Source: Rotaria macrura (taxonomy: Eukaryota; Rotifera; Eurotatoria; Philodinida; Philodinidae). From it: DNA of 64,000 nucleotides. Where the stretch lies: positions 372,001 to 436,000 of the forward strand of contig OENT01000006.1 of the NCBI GenBank assembly GCA_900239685.1. The letters are read 5' to 3'. The notes under the pieces were generated by a model. It made no database searches. It was not told the DNA's origin and worked only from the letters and a program-made list of their open reading frames with translations. How positions within the stretch are numbered: position 1 is the stretch's first letter; each line of letters opens with the position of its first letter. Both the position numbers and the translations under genes were made by a program. Of this stretch, positions 11,909 through 24,008 are shown in pieces.

Positions 11909-14900
11909 ATGTCAACTTGGCCACAACATGCATTATCCAATGCAATAATAAATAATCAAAATCAATTGGTTAATAACCAAAATAACAGCCATGGTTCAAA
12001 TTCATTGGAGACATCCGATAGTTTAGGAGACATCAATCATACATCCACTCTTTCAGGAGATTTCGGTATGTCAATTCACGATAAATATTATGTTTTTATA
12101 AGTTTGAAAAAGAAATTGATATCAAAAGAAAAGCTTTAATATGCTTCTTGCTCATTTCTAGACAAATATATTTCACCTAATAAAATAATTAGTAAACGAT
12201 CTTCAAATATGAAAACATTGCTTTGACTCACCTTGAAGAATAATTCGACTCATTGACATACATTATCTGTTAGATTATCCTTTTCTATTTTGGTTTTAAT
12301 GAAAGATATTATTATAAGAGTTCTTTCGTTCAAACTGACTTTATATTAACTTTGATTTACATGAATTAGTTTTCTCATTAGACATGTTGCGACTTCTTTA
12401 TTATAACTAAGCTAGCCGAGCATATGTGAAAGCGTTTTGTTTAATTTATATTCCTTTTCTTTCTGTTGAAAGGATCACCCTACAGCCTTGGAGAGACGAT
12501 TCATCATGTTGAATAAAAGACTGATTAGAAAAGCAAAATGAATGTAATTACGAATGTAACGATATGCTGTGAATTATATTGAAGTACGTGCAAATTTGAA
12601 AAGAGACAAAATCCTATGCGATGAAGCATCAATAGTTAATACTGAGTAGCATTAGCTGAGTGGAATCTTAAGATACTTTATCTTTTCGAAGTCCTACATC
12701 ATTAACTATTCTATGACCTTTATGGTTAAGTAACTATCTGGTTCGATGCGTATCAATAATATAGTATTTTCAAAATTTAGTGATCTCAACCAAGAAGTTG
12801 ACTCTAAGCAACTACTACGCCAACTATTGATCTGATACGATGATGACTACATAGAAATACTCACTTAATCTTATGAATAGTACAAGAATTCGGTACTCTT
12901 TTAGCGCTGTATTCAATGTCAATCATGGGATAGACTTCAGGCAACTAAATCTACTACTCAGCTTTTTATTGGCAGTAGAGAATTCATACGGACTACTGAG
13001 ACAACTCTCTCTCTTAGTCTGTCTGCTTGCTTTTCCATAATAAAAACCGTAGATCTACCATTATCCTAGAGGCTATATTGTTTGTTTTGCGTACTGAGCA
13101 GTATCGTTTGATGGATAAATGAAAAACGTGCCGTATGATTCCAAATCTAAGTGAATCGTTTTGGTTTAGGTAAACTCTTCAATCAATCTGATTACAGTGA
13201 TATTGAATTGATTGTGCAATCGGAACGTTACTATGCTCATCGTATTATTTTAGCTGCACGTTCCGAATATTTTCGTGCATTACTGTATGGTGGTCTGCGT
13301 GAATCTCAAAGTAATAATCACACAATAGAAATAAAAGAATGTAAATCAGCAGCATTTAAGATTCTTTTACAATATATTTATACTGGACGAATAAATTTAC
13401 TTAAAGAAACAGTAAAACGATTTTGTTTTGATTTATACATTCGTTCTTCTCTAATGTTTATACGTTCTATTTTTCAAGGAAGATGTTTTACTTGATTTAC
13501 TTGGTCTTGTTCATCAATATGGTTTTCAACAATTAGAAACAAGTTTATCAATTTATTTAAAGTCAATATTATCATTAAAGAATGTTTGTACTATTTATGA
13601 TACAGCATGTCTTTATAATTTAAACAATCTAAAACAACATTCAGCTCAATTTATTGATAATAATGCAACTGAAATTATTAAAACAAATGAATTTCTATCA
13701 TTATCATCGGCAAGTCTATTTTAGTGGTTATTCATTTTAGTTTCGTTTTGCCCTAACATTTTTCCTCAAAACCAGGTCCAATCATACAATGTATTGATTC
13801 GAGAACCGTAATCGGACAAAGAACAGGCCCACTTGTAATTCGACCTTTGATTACTGTAGGAGGTAGTAAACGATTTTTTAAATCATTCGTCAATGTTGGA
13901 AATGACCATTCAACACCTGGCGTACGAATTTGTTGTAGAACATTTTTAGTAGTGCATAGTAACGGAGAACTCATATCACAATGACATTTGGTAGTATCAA
14001 CTGTTACATGAATAATATGATCAAAGTCCGGTACCGAATGAAGTTCATGTACGAAATACATGTGTTGAAATGGTTTCTTATCACCTGATGGTGACATATC
14101 ACGTGGATATGAAAGATAACGTAAATCAGGATAGGATGGAATCGATTTCGATTCGTTTAAGTAAACAGCTGTAGTCAATTCTCGAACAGTCAATGTACCT
14201 AAGGCTAATGGAATTCGTTCGTAAGATGTATCGAATGAACCATTATAAATAGATCCTTTTAAATCAGTCAACGTTCCTAATAAAAGATCATTTAATGAAA
14301 ATTCTGGCGGAGGTGTTATTGTATATTCATATTGAAGAAGATTATCTTGAGGAGGATAAGGTATAGGAATTGGCTTAGGAACTGGCTCTGTATTAAAGCA
14401 AGCTAATGGAGTTAAGAGACCATTGAGAATTATTTGAAAGTTATGTGGAGAATCTGTAAAAAATTCAGGAACATGATGAGAAAACCAAGCTTGTATAGGA
14501 CCATCGGTTACATTCGTATCCCATGGAAGTATAAGCCAACCATGTACTGCCATTCGACCACCTGGTGGAATAGGTACTGGATATTGAGCATTTGTAACAT
14601 CTAATAATACTGCTAAGAAAATATGAATAAAGATTCCTGTTAACACCATATTGACGAAAAAACTGAATTATTATCGTTCTTGCATTCATGTCATATATAT
14701 ATATCTATATAAGTAACTGATAAGAAATATTAATGCATTGTCATACTTTAGGAAGCATTTTCATCAATAATTGCACGTGATTCGTTCTATTGTCCTGAAA
14801 TCGAAATATTTTATTCGGTTAAAAAATGGCATGAATATCATCATCAAGAACAAGATGAAAGTTGGAAACCACTTCGTGATATTGTGTCGAAAGTACGTTT

Positions 14901-17900
14901 AACATTGATGTCTATAAATGAATTATTGAAGAAAGTACGTTACTCGAATTTATTTGATCCTAATCATATAATCGATGCTATTGAATCAATCAACGATGAA
15001 ACTAGAATGTCAATGAATACTACTGATGATAACATAAATCAACCAACTAATAACAATAGGGATCCACTTTTACGAGTCAAATCTTATCGTGGAAGATTAA
15101 GTAAGAAATTTATGATAAATAGATCTTTTTCATACTTTAACATCGTTCACATTTTTATTATTTCATAGGATTAGGGGAAAATATTGCAACAAAAAATTAT
15201 CATGCTCAAGTTGTAGAAGGTAAAATTATTTGAATGTTAATATAAAGATGTAAAATCAAGAAATACCAATTTGCTTTTCGTGACACGTTCAGGATCAGTT
15301 ATTTGACATTGTTGCATATAGCCTCCTTAGAATTCAAACCCGTTTCGGCTCAGTCGAACATTATTATGATGCTCTCAATGAAATTCTTTAAAATCAAAAT
15401 CAAATAGTCACTTGGCCACTAAAGGATTCTTTTTTCCAGTTATTTCGATTCGATTACTAAGGCAAGTGATACAATTTTTAGACGACTGATGAAGTCGTTC
15501 GAAACGATAGAGATGTTTCTAATTCTAAAGGTTACGCATAACCATAACCTAGTACACTATTAGTCATGTGAATTATTAACTATTGATAACGAGACGGCTT
15601 GTAACACTTGACAATTACGAAGAATCAAAAGAAGTATGAGAAGATTAAACGAAACAAGAAAATTTTCGATCTAACTTTTATCCGATAGTGATAATTCGAT
15701 TATTACACATGTGTATTTGATTAAATGAAAATTTTCTTTGCTATTGCATGAAATATACTATATAATATCAAATACATCTAAATAGTATTTGCTTTTGTAG
15801 GAGAAATGAAGCATGCTCTTCTTGATGGTGATATCACTAGTTATGATCTCGTGAGTATCGTAGATCTTTTTTTTTGTAATAAACTATTTATAATTCTTTA
15901 TTCGTTTGTAGGATCGTGGTTTTACTAGACATCCCATAGATGATATACATAACATTTGTGTTAAATTAGATGGACCATCAATAATAAATCATATTAAATT
16001 ATTACTTTGGGACAAAGATACTCGGTAGACATGAAAAATTTATATGATTGTTTAAACATTATTCTTCATCTCATACATATTCTAGTGCATATTCATATTA
16101 TGTTGAAGTATCCGTTGATGATATAATATGGACACGTATTATTGATTATCGTTCATATTTATGTCGTTCATGGCAAAAATTATATTTTTCACCTATTGTT
16201 GCAACGTATAGATTTGTATTGCATATTTTCAAATCATACTAATAAGTTCTGTTTAGGTGGATTCGTGTTGTTGGAACTCATAATACTGTAAATAAAGTAT
16301 TTCATCTGATCTCAATGGAAGTGTATTGTACTCAAAAATTATTTGCACTTATTGGAGATATTTATGGTATGAAATGAGAATAAGTCCCATGCAGTGTCAT
16401 ATTAATAATATTATTATTTTTCTTTTTTCATTTCTTGAATTTAGCCCCAGTAGATAATGTCGCAACAATAGAAGCTAGTGCTGTGGTATCCGAAGGTGTC
16501 AGTCGAGTGCGGAATGCATTGATTAATGGAGATTATCTTTCTTATGATTGGGATTCAGGTATGAATGAATCCTATGTTCATTAAATTGAAGATTTGTTTT
16601 TGTTCTTAAAATTATTTTACTAGGATATACATGTCATCAACTTGGCTCAGGTGGCATTGTTATTCAGTTATGTCAACCTCATGTTGTCAGTTCTATGAGG
16701 TCAATAGTTGTTTTCTTTATTTGAAAAGTCAAACTTATTTCCAATCAGCAGAACTAATCAACGAATCCTCTCGAATAAACTATCTAGAAAAATAAAGAAA
16801 AACCGCTTTGCAAATTCTATCATTTTTCAAACAATTCATTCATTTAATAGACAAAAAACTTGGTGAATTCAAAATATCCAAGCATAGTTCGATCCTAGAT
16901 TTTATGCTAAGTCTAAATGATAACATTTTCATTCTTGCAATTTACAATTACAATCTAATTTGCACTTTGAGTTTGTCGTCGCAGAATGTATGTAGGTCAA
17001 AGATTGCGTATGGTAGAATTCTCGAGGATATATAATATTATTTAGAAGTACCTTTCTCATTATATAAATTCGTTTGAATAATGATTCCATTAAGAGAAGT
17101 GTTTTTGTTGAAAAAAACATCCCATCCAAATATTTTAATGAAAATATAACAAAGAATCATTTCATTCACAAAAAACAAATCATTCTAGTGAGTATAAAAT
17201 TTTATTCATCACATTCTTTCAACTATTTTACTGTGGTATAGAACACTGAAACAAAAACCAAGAGGTCGTTTCTAAGTTTTTTGACTCTTCTTACATAATT
17301 TTGATATATACTGAATTTGATCTAAAGATAAATTTTCCATCAACACATGGTTACTTATAAAACTTTATTCGACTGAAAAACTCCATTAGAGTTCATCTCT
17401 ATTTGGACATTAGGAATCATACTATTCATGGGAATCCCAGAAGGATTAGTATCACAAGGCTTCTCTTTTTGACTTAGGATTATCTATGTAGAACGTTCAA
17501 CGTATGACCAGACACGAAAATAAGTAGTTCTACTGCGAGACTGTTCTCAACACAAGCTTCCTCTGCAATAATGTACTTAACAGGAAAAATTAATTGACAC
17601 ATCTGAACTGAGAATATACAGTATTCTAGAGAGAAATTATTTATTTGCGATAATATGCATCTTGTAACATAAAGGCTAAGAGAAAGATTGCTTATTGAAG
17701 CTTGATACCAAAAATGATTGTTTCTATTATTATTTTCTTATTTTACCCTTTATAACCTGAAAGTTTAGTAAAAAAAAGATAAGAAAAAGTTGAATGTTAC
17801 GAATTCTTTTCGTATACTCATCTGATCTATAAGTTCAAAGAGATTAAAAATCGAACGGAGTGCCTTGTAGTAAAAACGAGATCTATCCTACATATTTCCC

Positions 17901-18607
17901 TAAAGAAAGGCATGCATACGTTCTCATGGGATACTTCTGTTTACTGTTAACATCATGCTATTTTCGTCTATGAGAAGAAAAAATATCCTGAATGGAAATT
18001 TTCTATGCTGAAATGAATTTTTATTTCAAATATCTTAGATTATTATTATGGGATTGTGATAATCGTTCGTATTCGTATTATATTGAAACGTCATATGACA
18101 ATGTCACATGGTCAAAAGCAGTAGATAAACAAAATATAGCGTGCAGGTAAGATTTTATTCTTTTTTTTGTAATCTATCGTGCGTCGTTATTCGTTGTATA
18201 ATTGATTAAATATTCGTGTTTGAATTTTTTTCAATAGATCATGGGAAATTTTAACGTTCGCACCTCGTATTGTTGTTTTCATACGTATATGTGGGACGCA
18301 TAATACAGCCAATGAAGTATTCCATTGTGTACATTTTGAATGTCCATGCCGACCAGATATACTTGAATCTTATATGAATGAACATAGATCTATAATGACA
18401 ACTGATGAACATGAAGAGAATAGTGTAACCTATGAAGAATATTACAAATCATTAAAATCATTACTTGATATAACGAATTCGAATTCATCATCAACAAGAG
18501 ATGATGGTTTATCAGTGCAGACACATAGATTACTACCATTTACGATTAAACCTGGTTCAATAGGAATCTATTCGATTGAAACAGACACTAATGATCAACA
18601 TGTATAA
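11909..18607 (+). CDS. BTBD9: BTBD9, BTB/POZ domain protein
   Basis: Complete gene, 13 exons, 696 residues: 11909-12065, 13170-13411, 13479-13709, 14752-15100, 15169-15219, 15801-15850, 15912-16024, 16086-16205, 16257-16366, 16445-16558, 16624-16699, 18039-18146, 18238-18607. All phases agree. Order: BTB domain (DIELIVQSERYYAHRIILAA), BACK domain (EDVLLDLLGLVHQYGF ... ARDSFYCPEIEIFYSVKKW), then two discoidin-like F5/8C repeats (GFTRHPIDDIHNICVKLDG, IRVVGTHNTVNKVFH; YTCHQLGSGGIVIQL, IRICGTHNTANEVFHCVHF). Length compares with about 612 residues in human. BTBD9 proteins act as CUL3 adaptors and affect iron and dopamine handling in animals. The start is the ATG of MSTWPQHALSN; an in-frame upstream frame exists, but conservation begins only near GDINHTSTLSGDF. 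The third intron uses a GC donor and houses an antisense gene. Confidence 0.96.
12066..13169 (+). other. BTBD9 intron 1
   Basis: A 1,104-nt intron with donor GTATGT and acceptor TTTAG, phase 1. I see no nested ORF, repeat or RNA gene in it. Confidence 0.85.
13710..14751 (+). other. GC-AG intron 3 of BTBD9 hosting a nested gene
   Basis: The donor reads TCG|GCAAGT and the acceptor CTTTAG|GAA. A GT donor three bases further (AA|GTCTAT) would put the next exon out of frame, while GCAAGT is the usual strong form of GC donor. With it, LSLSS joins EAFSSIIARDSF and the spacing between LSLS and RDSF equals that in vertebrate BTBD9. About 86% of the intron is the antisense CDS 13753-14649. Confidence 0.85.
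13753..14649 (-). CDS. Secreted protein of unknown function, nested antisense in a BTBD9 intron
   Basis: Single-exon ORF of 298 residues. The N terminus is a good signal peptide (MVLTGIFIHIFLAVLLDVTN, then AQYPVPIPPGG), with cleavage likely near the Ala-Gln. The mature part has Pro-rich segments (PVPKPIPIPYPP), three N-glycosylation sequons (NVT, NGS, NES) and seven Cys, with a KCHCD pair and a Cys-rich end. No transmembrane helix follows. I do not recognise the family; residue composition and length argue strongly for a real extracellular protein. The ATG lies 102 nt from the following BTBD9 exon and the stop 43 nt from the preceding one, so its promoter must lie in very little intronic space or inside BTBD9 exon 4. 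Lack of introns fits a retrocopy or a transferred gene, but neither is shown. Confidence 0.8.
   Translation of the reverse strand: MVLTGIFIHIFLAVLLDVTNAQYPVPIPPGGRMAVHGWLILPWDTNVTDGPIQAWFSHHVPEFFTDSPHNFQIILNGLLTPLACFNTEPVPKPIPIPYPPQDNLLQYEYTITPPPEFSLNDLLLGTLTDLKGSIYNGSFDTSYERIPLALGTLTVRELTTAVYLNESKSIPSYPDLRYLSYPRDMSPSGDKKPFQHMYFVHELHSVPDFDHIIHVTVDTTKCHCDMSSPLLCTTKNVLQQIRTPGVEWSFPTLTNDLKNRLLPPTVIKGRITSGPVLCPITVLESIHCMIGPGFEEKC
16700..18038 (+). other. BTBD9 intron 11
   Basis: A 1,339-nt intron with phase-2 ends (ATG AG|GT ... TTAG|A TTA). It separates the two halves of the second discoidin-like repeat. No nested gene recognised. Confidence 0.85.
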
Positions 18608-18777
18608 CAAACGACTCGTTTTCTTCATTGTTCTCAATATTCATACGAAAAATGTAGTAATTCAATGAAATATTATGAATAATATTTATCATTGTATAGT
18701 TTTATATTAATATATTTGTTTATTTATTTATGTAAAAAAAACAAGGGTTTACGGTCTCGTTTTTTTTGCGTTATTTC

Positions 18778-18783
18778 AATAAA
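18778..18783 (+). terminator. Poly(A) signal candidate for BTBD9
   Basis: AATAAA 171 nt after the BTBD9 stop and 15 nt before the last base of the convergent CCDC148 CDS. Opposite-strand TTTATT hexamers around 18717-18727 could serve CCDC148, so the two 3' ends probably overlap. Confidence 0.4.
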
Positions 18784-18797
18784 AATATATATATAGA

Positions 18798-21700
18798 TTA
18801 ATTATCTACTCCGTAGAATACTGAATGGCTGATAAAATCTCGTTTGACTGGTCGGGATGCATCATAATGTTCATTCGTATTTGTTTTAAATGTAAAGCCA
18901 GTCCACATTTGATTGGCTTGAGTATCGATACGTTTTGGTGCTTTTTGAAGTGCAGCTAATGCTTGTCGAGCATAATCAGTTTGAATCAAGCCAGCATCAC
19001 GTAAACGTTGTTCAAGACGAATACGTATGTCACCACATAATTTTCGATCATTAAATGTATGAATAGGAAATAATTCCTGTTGAATATTGATATCATCGTT
19101 TGTACTCCGTAATAAACCACGATGAGCATTGAATGCCTACAATGAATTTGTCAATAATAGATGACTTATCAAAGTTCTGATATATATATAGAAGTAATCT
19201 TTCAAATTGATATGGATTTAGAATGATGCCATGTTTTAAAAGTGTCACACGAACTTTTTAATTTAAGACATGAGAAAGTTCTAGTGTATTTGCTAGTTTA
19301 CAAATTTTGGTCAATGGCATCATTCAAAATGTGTTCAACAAATAGATTGAATACAACAGTTATGATCGAGAGAACTACTTCATATTTTGAACATGATAAT
19401 TTAAGAAAAGAAAACGGTAAATGAACTGACGAATCATCTTTCATGATTTAGTCCTTTAATTTAGCATGCTGAGGTGACAATTTTCATCGACGTTTTTCTA
19501 AGTCTTGCACAACTGCACATATTTTTATTCTTCACACATTGATTTAAAGGTTCTGCTCGAATATAGACATTATTTGCATATAACATATCTACAATGTAGT
19601 TCCATTTTCAAAGAAAGATACACATAAAATAGATGTCTGAGTTTTTCACCGTTTCATAGTCAAAATCGAAGATCATGTTTTCATAATCAAGATTTTTTCC
19701 CAAGAAAAGAAATTCAATGATCGGTTTTTAGACGATCTCTGAAAAATCACGATGCACTTCTCAAAACTGTCATAGAACTATACTGATATTTTTGTAATTA
19801 GCATGGAAGACTGAGTTGACTCGTGTATGTTTCGAATCCTGTCACGAACTTTTTCTTCTCTCGGAAAATTCTCNGAGAATTTTCCGAGAGAAGAAAAAGT
19901 TCGTGACAGGATTCGAAACATACACGAGTCAACTCAGTCTTCCATGCTAATTACAAAAATATCAGTATAGTTCTATGACAGTTTTGAGAAGTGCATCGTG
20001 ATTTTTCAGAGATCGTCTAAAAACCGATCATTGAATTTCTTTTCTTGGGAAAAAATCTTGATTATGAAAACATGATCTTCGATTTTGACTATGAAACGGT
20101 GAAGAATTCAGGTCTCTATCTTGTTTCCATTAAAAAAAAGTCATTCAGAATAAAAAATCCGAGTACTTTGACTTATGGATCTGATATTAGTGGTGAATAT
20201 TTTCATTCGAATCTATTTTGATATTCTCAAATCTGAGAGAATATCTATTGTCGAGTTTTCTATATTGTTGAGAAAGACGAAGCACTTGTGCAGACAGTGA
20301 TGGTCGACTGTATATATCATGTCTCGTTATTTTCTGTATTAAATCTGAATATTATGGATTAGAAACTGTTGATTTACTTTCGTCGGCTGTAATACACGAG
20401 CATGATCTATTTCAACATGAGGTCGAACACGTTCAACAAGAGCTTGAAGACGCTCTTCTTTTTGATGTTCTTGTTGTTCTTCGATTTGATTACGTTCAAG
20501 TAATTCCTGTCGTTTTCGTTCATATTCTTCTTGACGAAATTTAATACGCTCCCAATCTTTACGTTGTTGTTCAGCAAGAGCAGATTGCATCTCTTCTAGA
20601 CGTTGCTGTTCTTGTTCATTTTCGGCTAATCGAATTAATTCTTTTTTTGAATAGTATTCAGCAATCTAAATCAAGAATTGATGTGTGAAAAACGAATAGT
20701 TATTTATTTTTCTTCTTCTACGTGAAATTTCTCGATAAAACGATGTAGTTTATTTTACCATTAGCGAAAATTTAAAACAGACTAACTTTTTCCTTCATTT
20801 GTTGACGTTGTTTAAGTGATCGTTCGTTTTCTTGTCGAATTTTTTCTAGTTCAGTTTGTCGTTTTGATTCTTCTAATTTACGTTTCATTTCTAACACTTC
20901 AATTTGCTTTTCTCTCCATTTTTGTACCTGATTAAAAAATAAAAACAGATTAAAACACAATGAGAATTATATTTTTCTACTTGATTCGCTAATTGTTCAC
21001 ATAAAGCACGTTGTTTCATTTTTTCTTCATTTTTTTGTGCTTGACGTTCTTGTAATTCAAAGGCTTCTTGAAATATTAATTGAGCTTTCAATTTTAAACT
21101 GACACGAGCTTGTCTCCTATATTGAATAGAACATTGAAAGAAACAACGATAGAATGATTAATTGAAACAATACCATTCATATAAAATTAAACGTTTATGC
21201 TTTACATAATGACTATGAGCACTATACCATTCTTCATGTTTAAGCTATTGATGAGAACATATCAAAAATAAAGAATAAGGGTAAGCATGTTATCTATTCT
21301 TACCATTTCTTGCCTTGAACGTTTTGGATAATAACGATGGAAATGATTGTATATACATGTTCGTCGTGCTTTGACATCAACTGGATACATTTCATATAAA
21401 TGAACTAACATTTCATGTTCATCAATGTCCCAACCACCATTTTCTTCACTGTGTCAATCGAATATAAATAATTCTAGTGATGATTTAACTCAAAATATTT
21501 ATTATACCTGACAATAGAAAGATAATTAGTATCTAAATCAAGAAGAGTTTCTCGATATTTATGATCGATAATAAGAAATTCTTGAAGTATTGTCACTCGT
21601 AATTCATCGTCGGGACAAGGTAATTCTATGATTGATTCTGGTATACCTTCTTCAATCATATTTATTTCATCATCTTCATCGATATATTTTTTAACTATAA

Positions 21701-24008
21701 GAATATAAACAAATAAATGTTAAAATTTTCAATTTTATGACAGTTCATAATGGGATAAGACGAAGAAAAATCTTTGATTCAAACTGGATTAATTCAAGCA
21801 AGTATCATTTTTTTCTTACTGAATCTTTCTCATGAGGGGATGCTTGAATTACGACTTTTTCTCTAAGGAAGAAAACATTCATACAAATCGTTTTGAACTA
21901 GTCGATGTTGAACGAAAGAGAGAGAGAGAGATCTAGCAAATAGTTCAACATAACCAATTGAAAACGTTTCATTTATGTTGAATATATTTGGATAAGGAGA
22001 TCGATTATTCATGTTTTTGAAAGAGTAAAACATAAATAATAATTTGTCAAATTTGTAAGACATTATGATTTGAACGCTAAATAATCTCCGTGATGTTAGT
22101 GAATTGTGATAGGAGTAATGAGTTGTACTAGATGCCACACTACGGACACAAGACTATTGTCCATAAACAGAAAGAACTAATTCATACAATCCATAACTCA
22201 TTTTTACAAATGCTTTCATACAAAACCCAGATAGTACAAATCATAATTCTAAATCTTTATGAAATAAACAGATTGTATTTTTCCTACGTATTAACTGATG
22301 TCAATCCATTGGTGGTCAAGTGATAATATTTTGTTAAAACTTAAATGTATGCAATCGAACGATTTTCTATCAGTTTGCTACTTTCATTAATCGATAAAAT
22401 GTTTTTCAATAACACTCAATAATCTCGAAATGTGTTGGCATTTGGAATATGAAATCAAGTTAAATTTTTATAGTTTTAAAATAAGAATAATCCCGTATTG
22501 ATTGTTTCAATTTCATCATAGTTAGAATATGGCTGGTCGATATGTAAAAGAATTCACTTAGAAGAAGTATTGTTCTTTTGTGAACATCAACTTGGTTTTG
22601 TTTTTTGATAGAAAACGAATTAGTAATTATTGCGACAATGTTCAGATGAAGAATGTATATGAAGATTTCAACCAGTCGTGCTCTACATATACATTTCATG
22701 TTTCTTTTTTTTCTCCTGAGCAGCCATTAATTGTCATAATCAGTATTCATGTCTTTCGCTCAAAATAATCCATTGGATAATCAATTGTACAACTCTCTAC
22801 TCCCCTCCAAAAGAATAAAAAAGGAAAATTCGATATTTTTCCTAATTACATTCTTTTAATTCATCTTCAAGTTGCCGTTCTTCTTCATTAAATATAAGTA
22901 TTAATTCATTTTGTTCTTTTTTTACTGTTTGAAGTGCATCCATAACGTTCAAAACATTGCCCGCTTTAATTTTCTTGGATTCCAAGTCTTCTCTAAATAA
23001 ATGAAAGTAAGTTTTATTTCTATTATTTAGAAAAAAAAAACAAAGTATGAAATAAATCAACGAACTTTAATTGTATTATTGGTAAAACAGTTGTCTTTCG
23101 AAATTGAATACTATTTTCATCAATCCATATTCTATATCTAGTAATTTCATGAAATATTGATAATAGATCTGGATCATGAAATGCTTCAGTAAGCCATTGT
23201 CGATGTTCATTGTCATATTTTTTATATTGTTGATTTAATTTACACTGTTCATTTAGCCAGTAATCACGTGAGATTTTTAGTTCTGCTTGTTCTCGAATAG
23301 CATTACTATCATTTTGTAATTTTGAAACTAAAATACAAGTACAACAAATAAAGGATTAAACAGTAACTTGTTTTTTTTTCTAGTATGTTAAATTATGAGT
23401 TGTAATCTAGTGAGAAATTATTGATGTTGCAAAGAACTTTTGAGAGACAGCTTGTTTTTATCTTTCCAGGAATGTTCATTTGAACCTCTTAAGGGACGGC
23501 TAGCGACACTACTGTTCACATTCTGTAGAATGTTACAATAAGAAAATAGTTTCAATGATAATTTAACTTAGAACAATACGCCGATGATGTAAATTAAGTT
23601 CCTGGTCTATGAAAATCCCATTGACGATTCAATTTCTAGAATCAACCTTTTAGAAAACAAGAAGACTCAACAATATAATGTCTCTTCAACACTGCCTCGA
23701 CGAATTTTATAAGTATTAGAAAAAAAGAGTTGCATAAAAAAATAGAAAATACTTCTTTCTAGTGCTTGTGTTCCAAATATTTTTCTTTCATTGATAATAT
23801 CTCGCATAGCATCATAGTTAACTTGTCGATATTTGGGGATATTTTCATCGGTGACACGAACAACATCAGTAAGACCTATGCAAGGAAAAAGAAAATTTTC
23901 GATAAATTCTTGTTTTTTCAGAAAGAAAACTATTCGATGAAAAGTAAATTTACTATTTTCTTGTGTCCGATGAAGTTTATTTAATCGAATATGTCTTCTA
24001 GACGACAT
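18798..24008 (-). CDS. CCDC148: CCDC148, coiled-coil domain-containing protein 148
   Basis: Complete gene, 11 exons in consistent phase, 629 residues: 24008-23954, 23875-23753, 23327-23066, 22992-22850, 21694-21508, 21448-21304, 21244-21174, 21116-20981, 20927-20787, 20665-20378, 19136-18798. The N-terminal half has helical segments matching the family (DYWLNEQCKLNQQYKKYDNE, ELPCPDDELRVTILQEF, and the segment YPVDVKARRTCIYNHFHRYY followed by PKRSR). The middle is a long Glu/Lys/Arg/Gln coiled coil. The end, FNDRKLCGDIRIRLEQRLRD then AGLIQTDYARQAL, matches the CCDC148 C terminus. Human CCDC148 is about 591 residues. Its function is poorly known; a cilium or microtubule role is inferred from its phylogenetic company, not from motifs. 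Intron 10 contains the perfect palindrome at 19645-20103. Confidence 0.92.
19645..20103. repeat. Perfect 459-bp palindrome with an N at its centre
   Basis: Bases 19645-19873 and 19875-20103 are exact reverse complements (229 nt each) around a single N at 19874; pairing fails at 19644/20104. It lies in the last intron of CCDC148. There is no loop and no target-site duplication at the ends, and the two arms show no divergence. The N at the symmetry point suggests an assembly join or fold-back artefact. A real hairpin-forming inverted duplication is the alternative. Confidence 0.95.
21695..22849 (-). other. CCDC148 intron 4
   Basis: A 1,155-nt intron with phase-1 ends. The ATG frames in it lack codon structure. 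It holds a short GA-rich run near 21916-21931 and nothing else I can name. Confidence 0.75.

Noticed and set aside
13710..13738. GT donor at 13714 or 13724 for the BTBD9 third exon
   Set aside because: Both give a phase or in-frame stop incompatible with the next exon; the GC donor at 13710 restores exact family spacing.
19820..19930. GTTTCGAATCC resembling a tRNA T-arm inside the palindrome
   Set aside because: No matching acceptor, D or anticodon stems at tRNA spacing; the apparent pairing is due to the palindrome.
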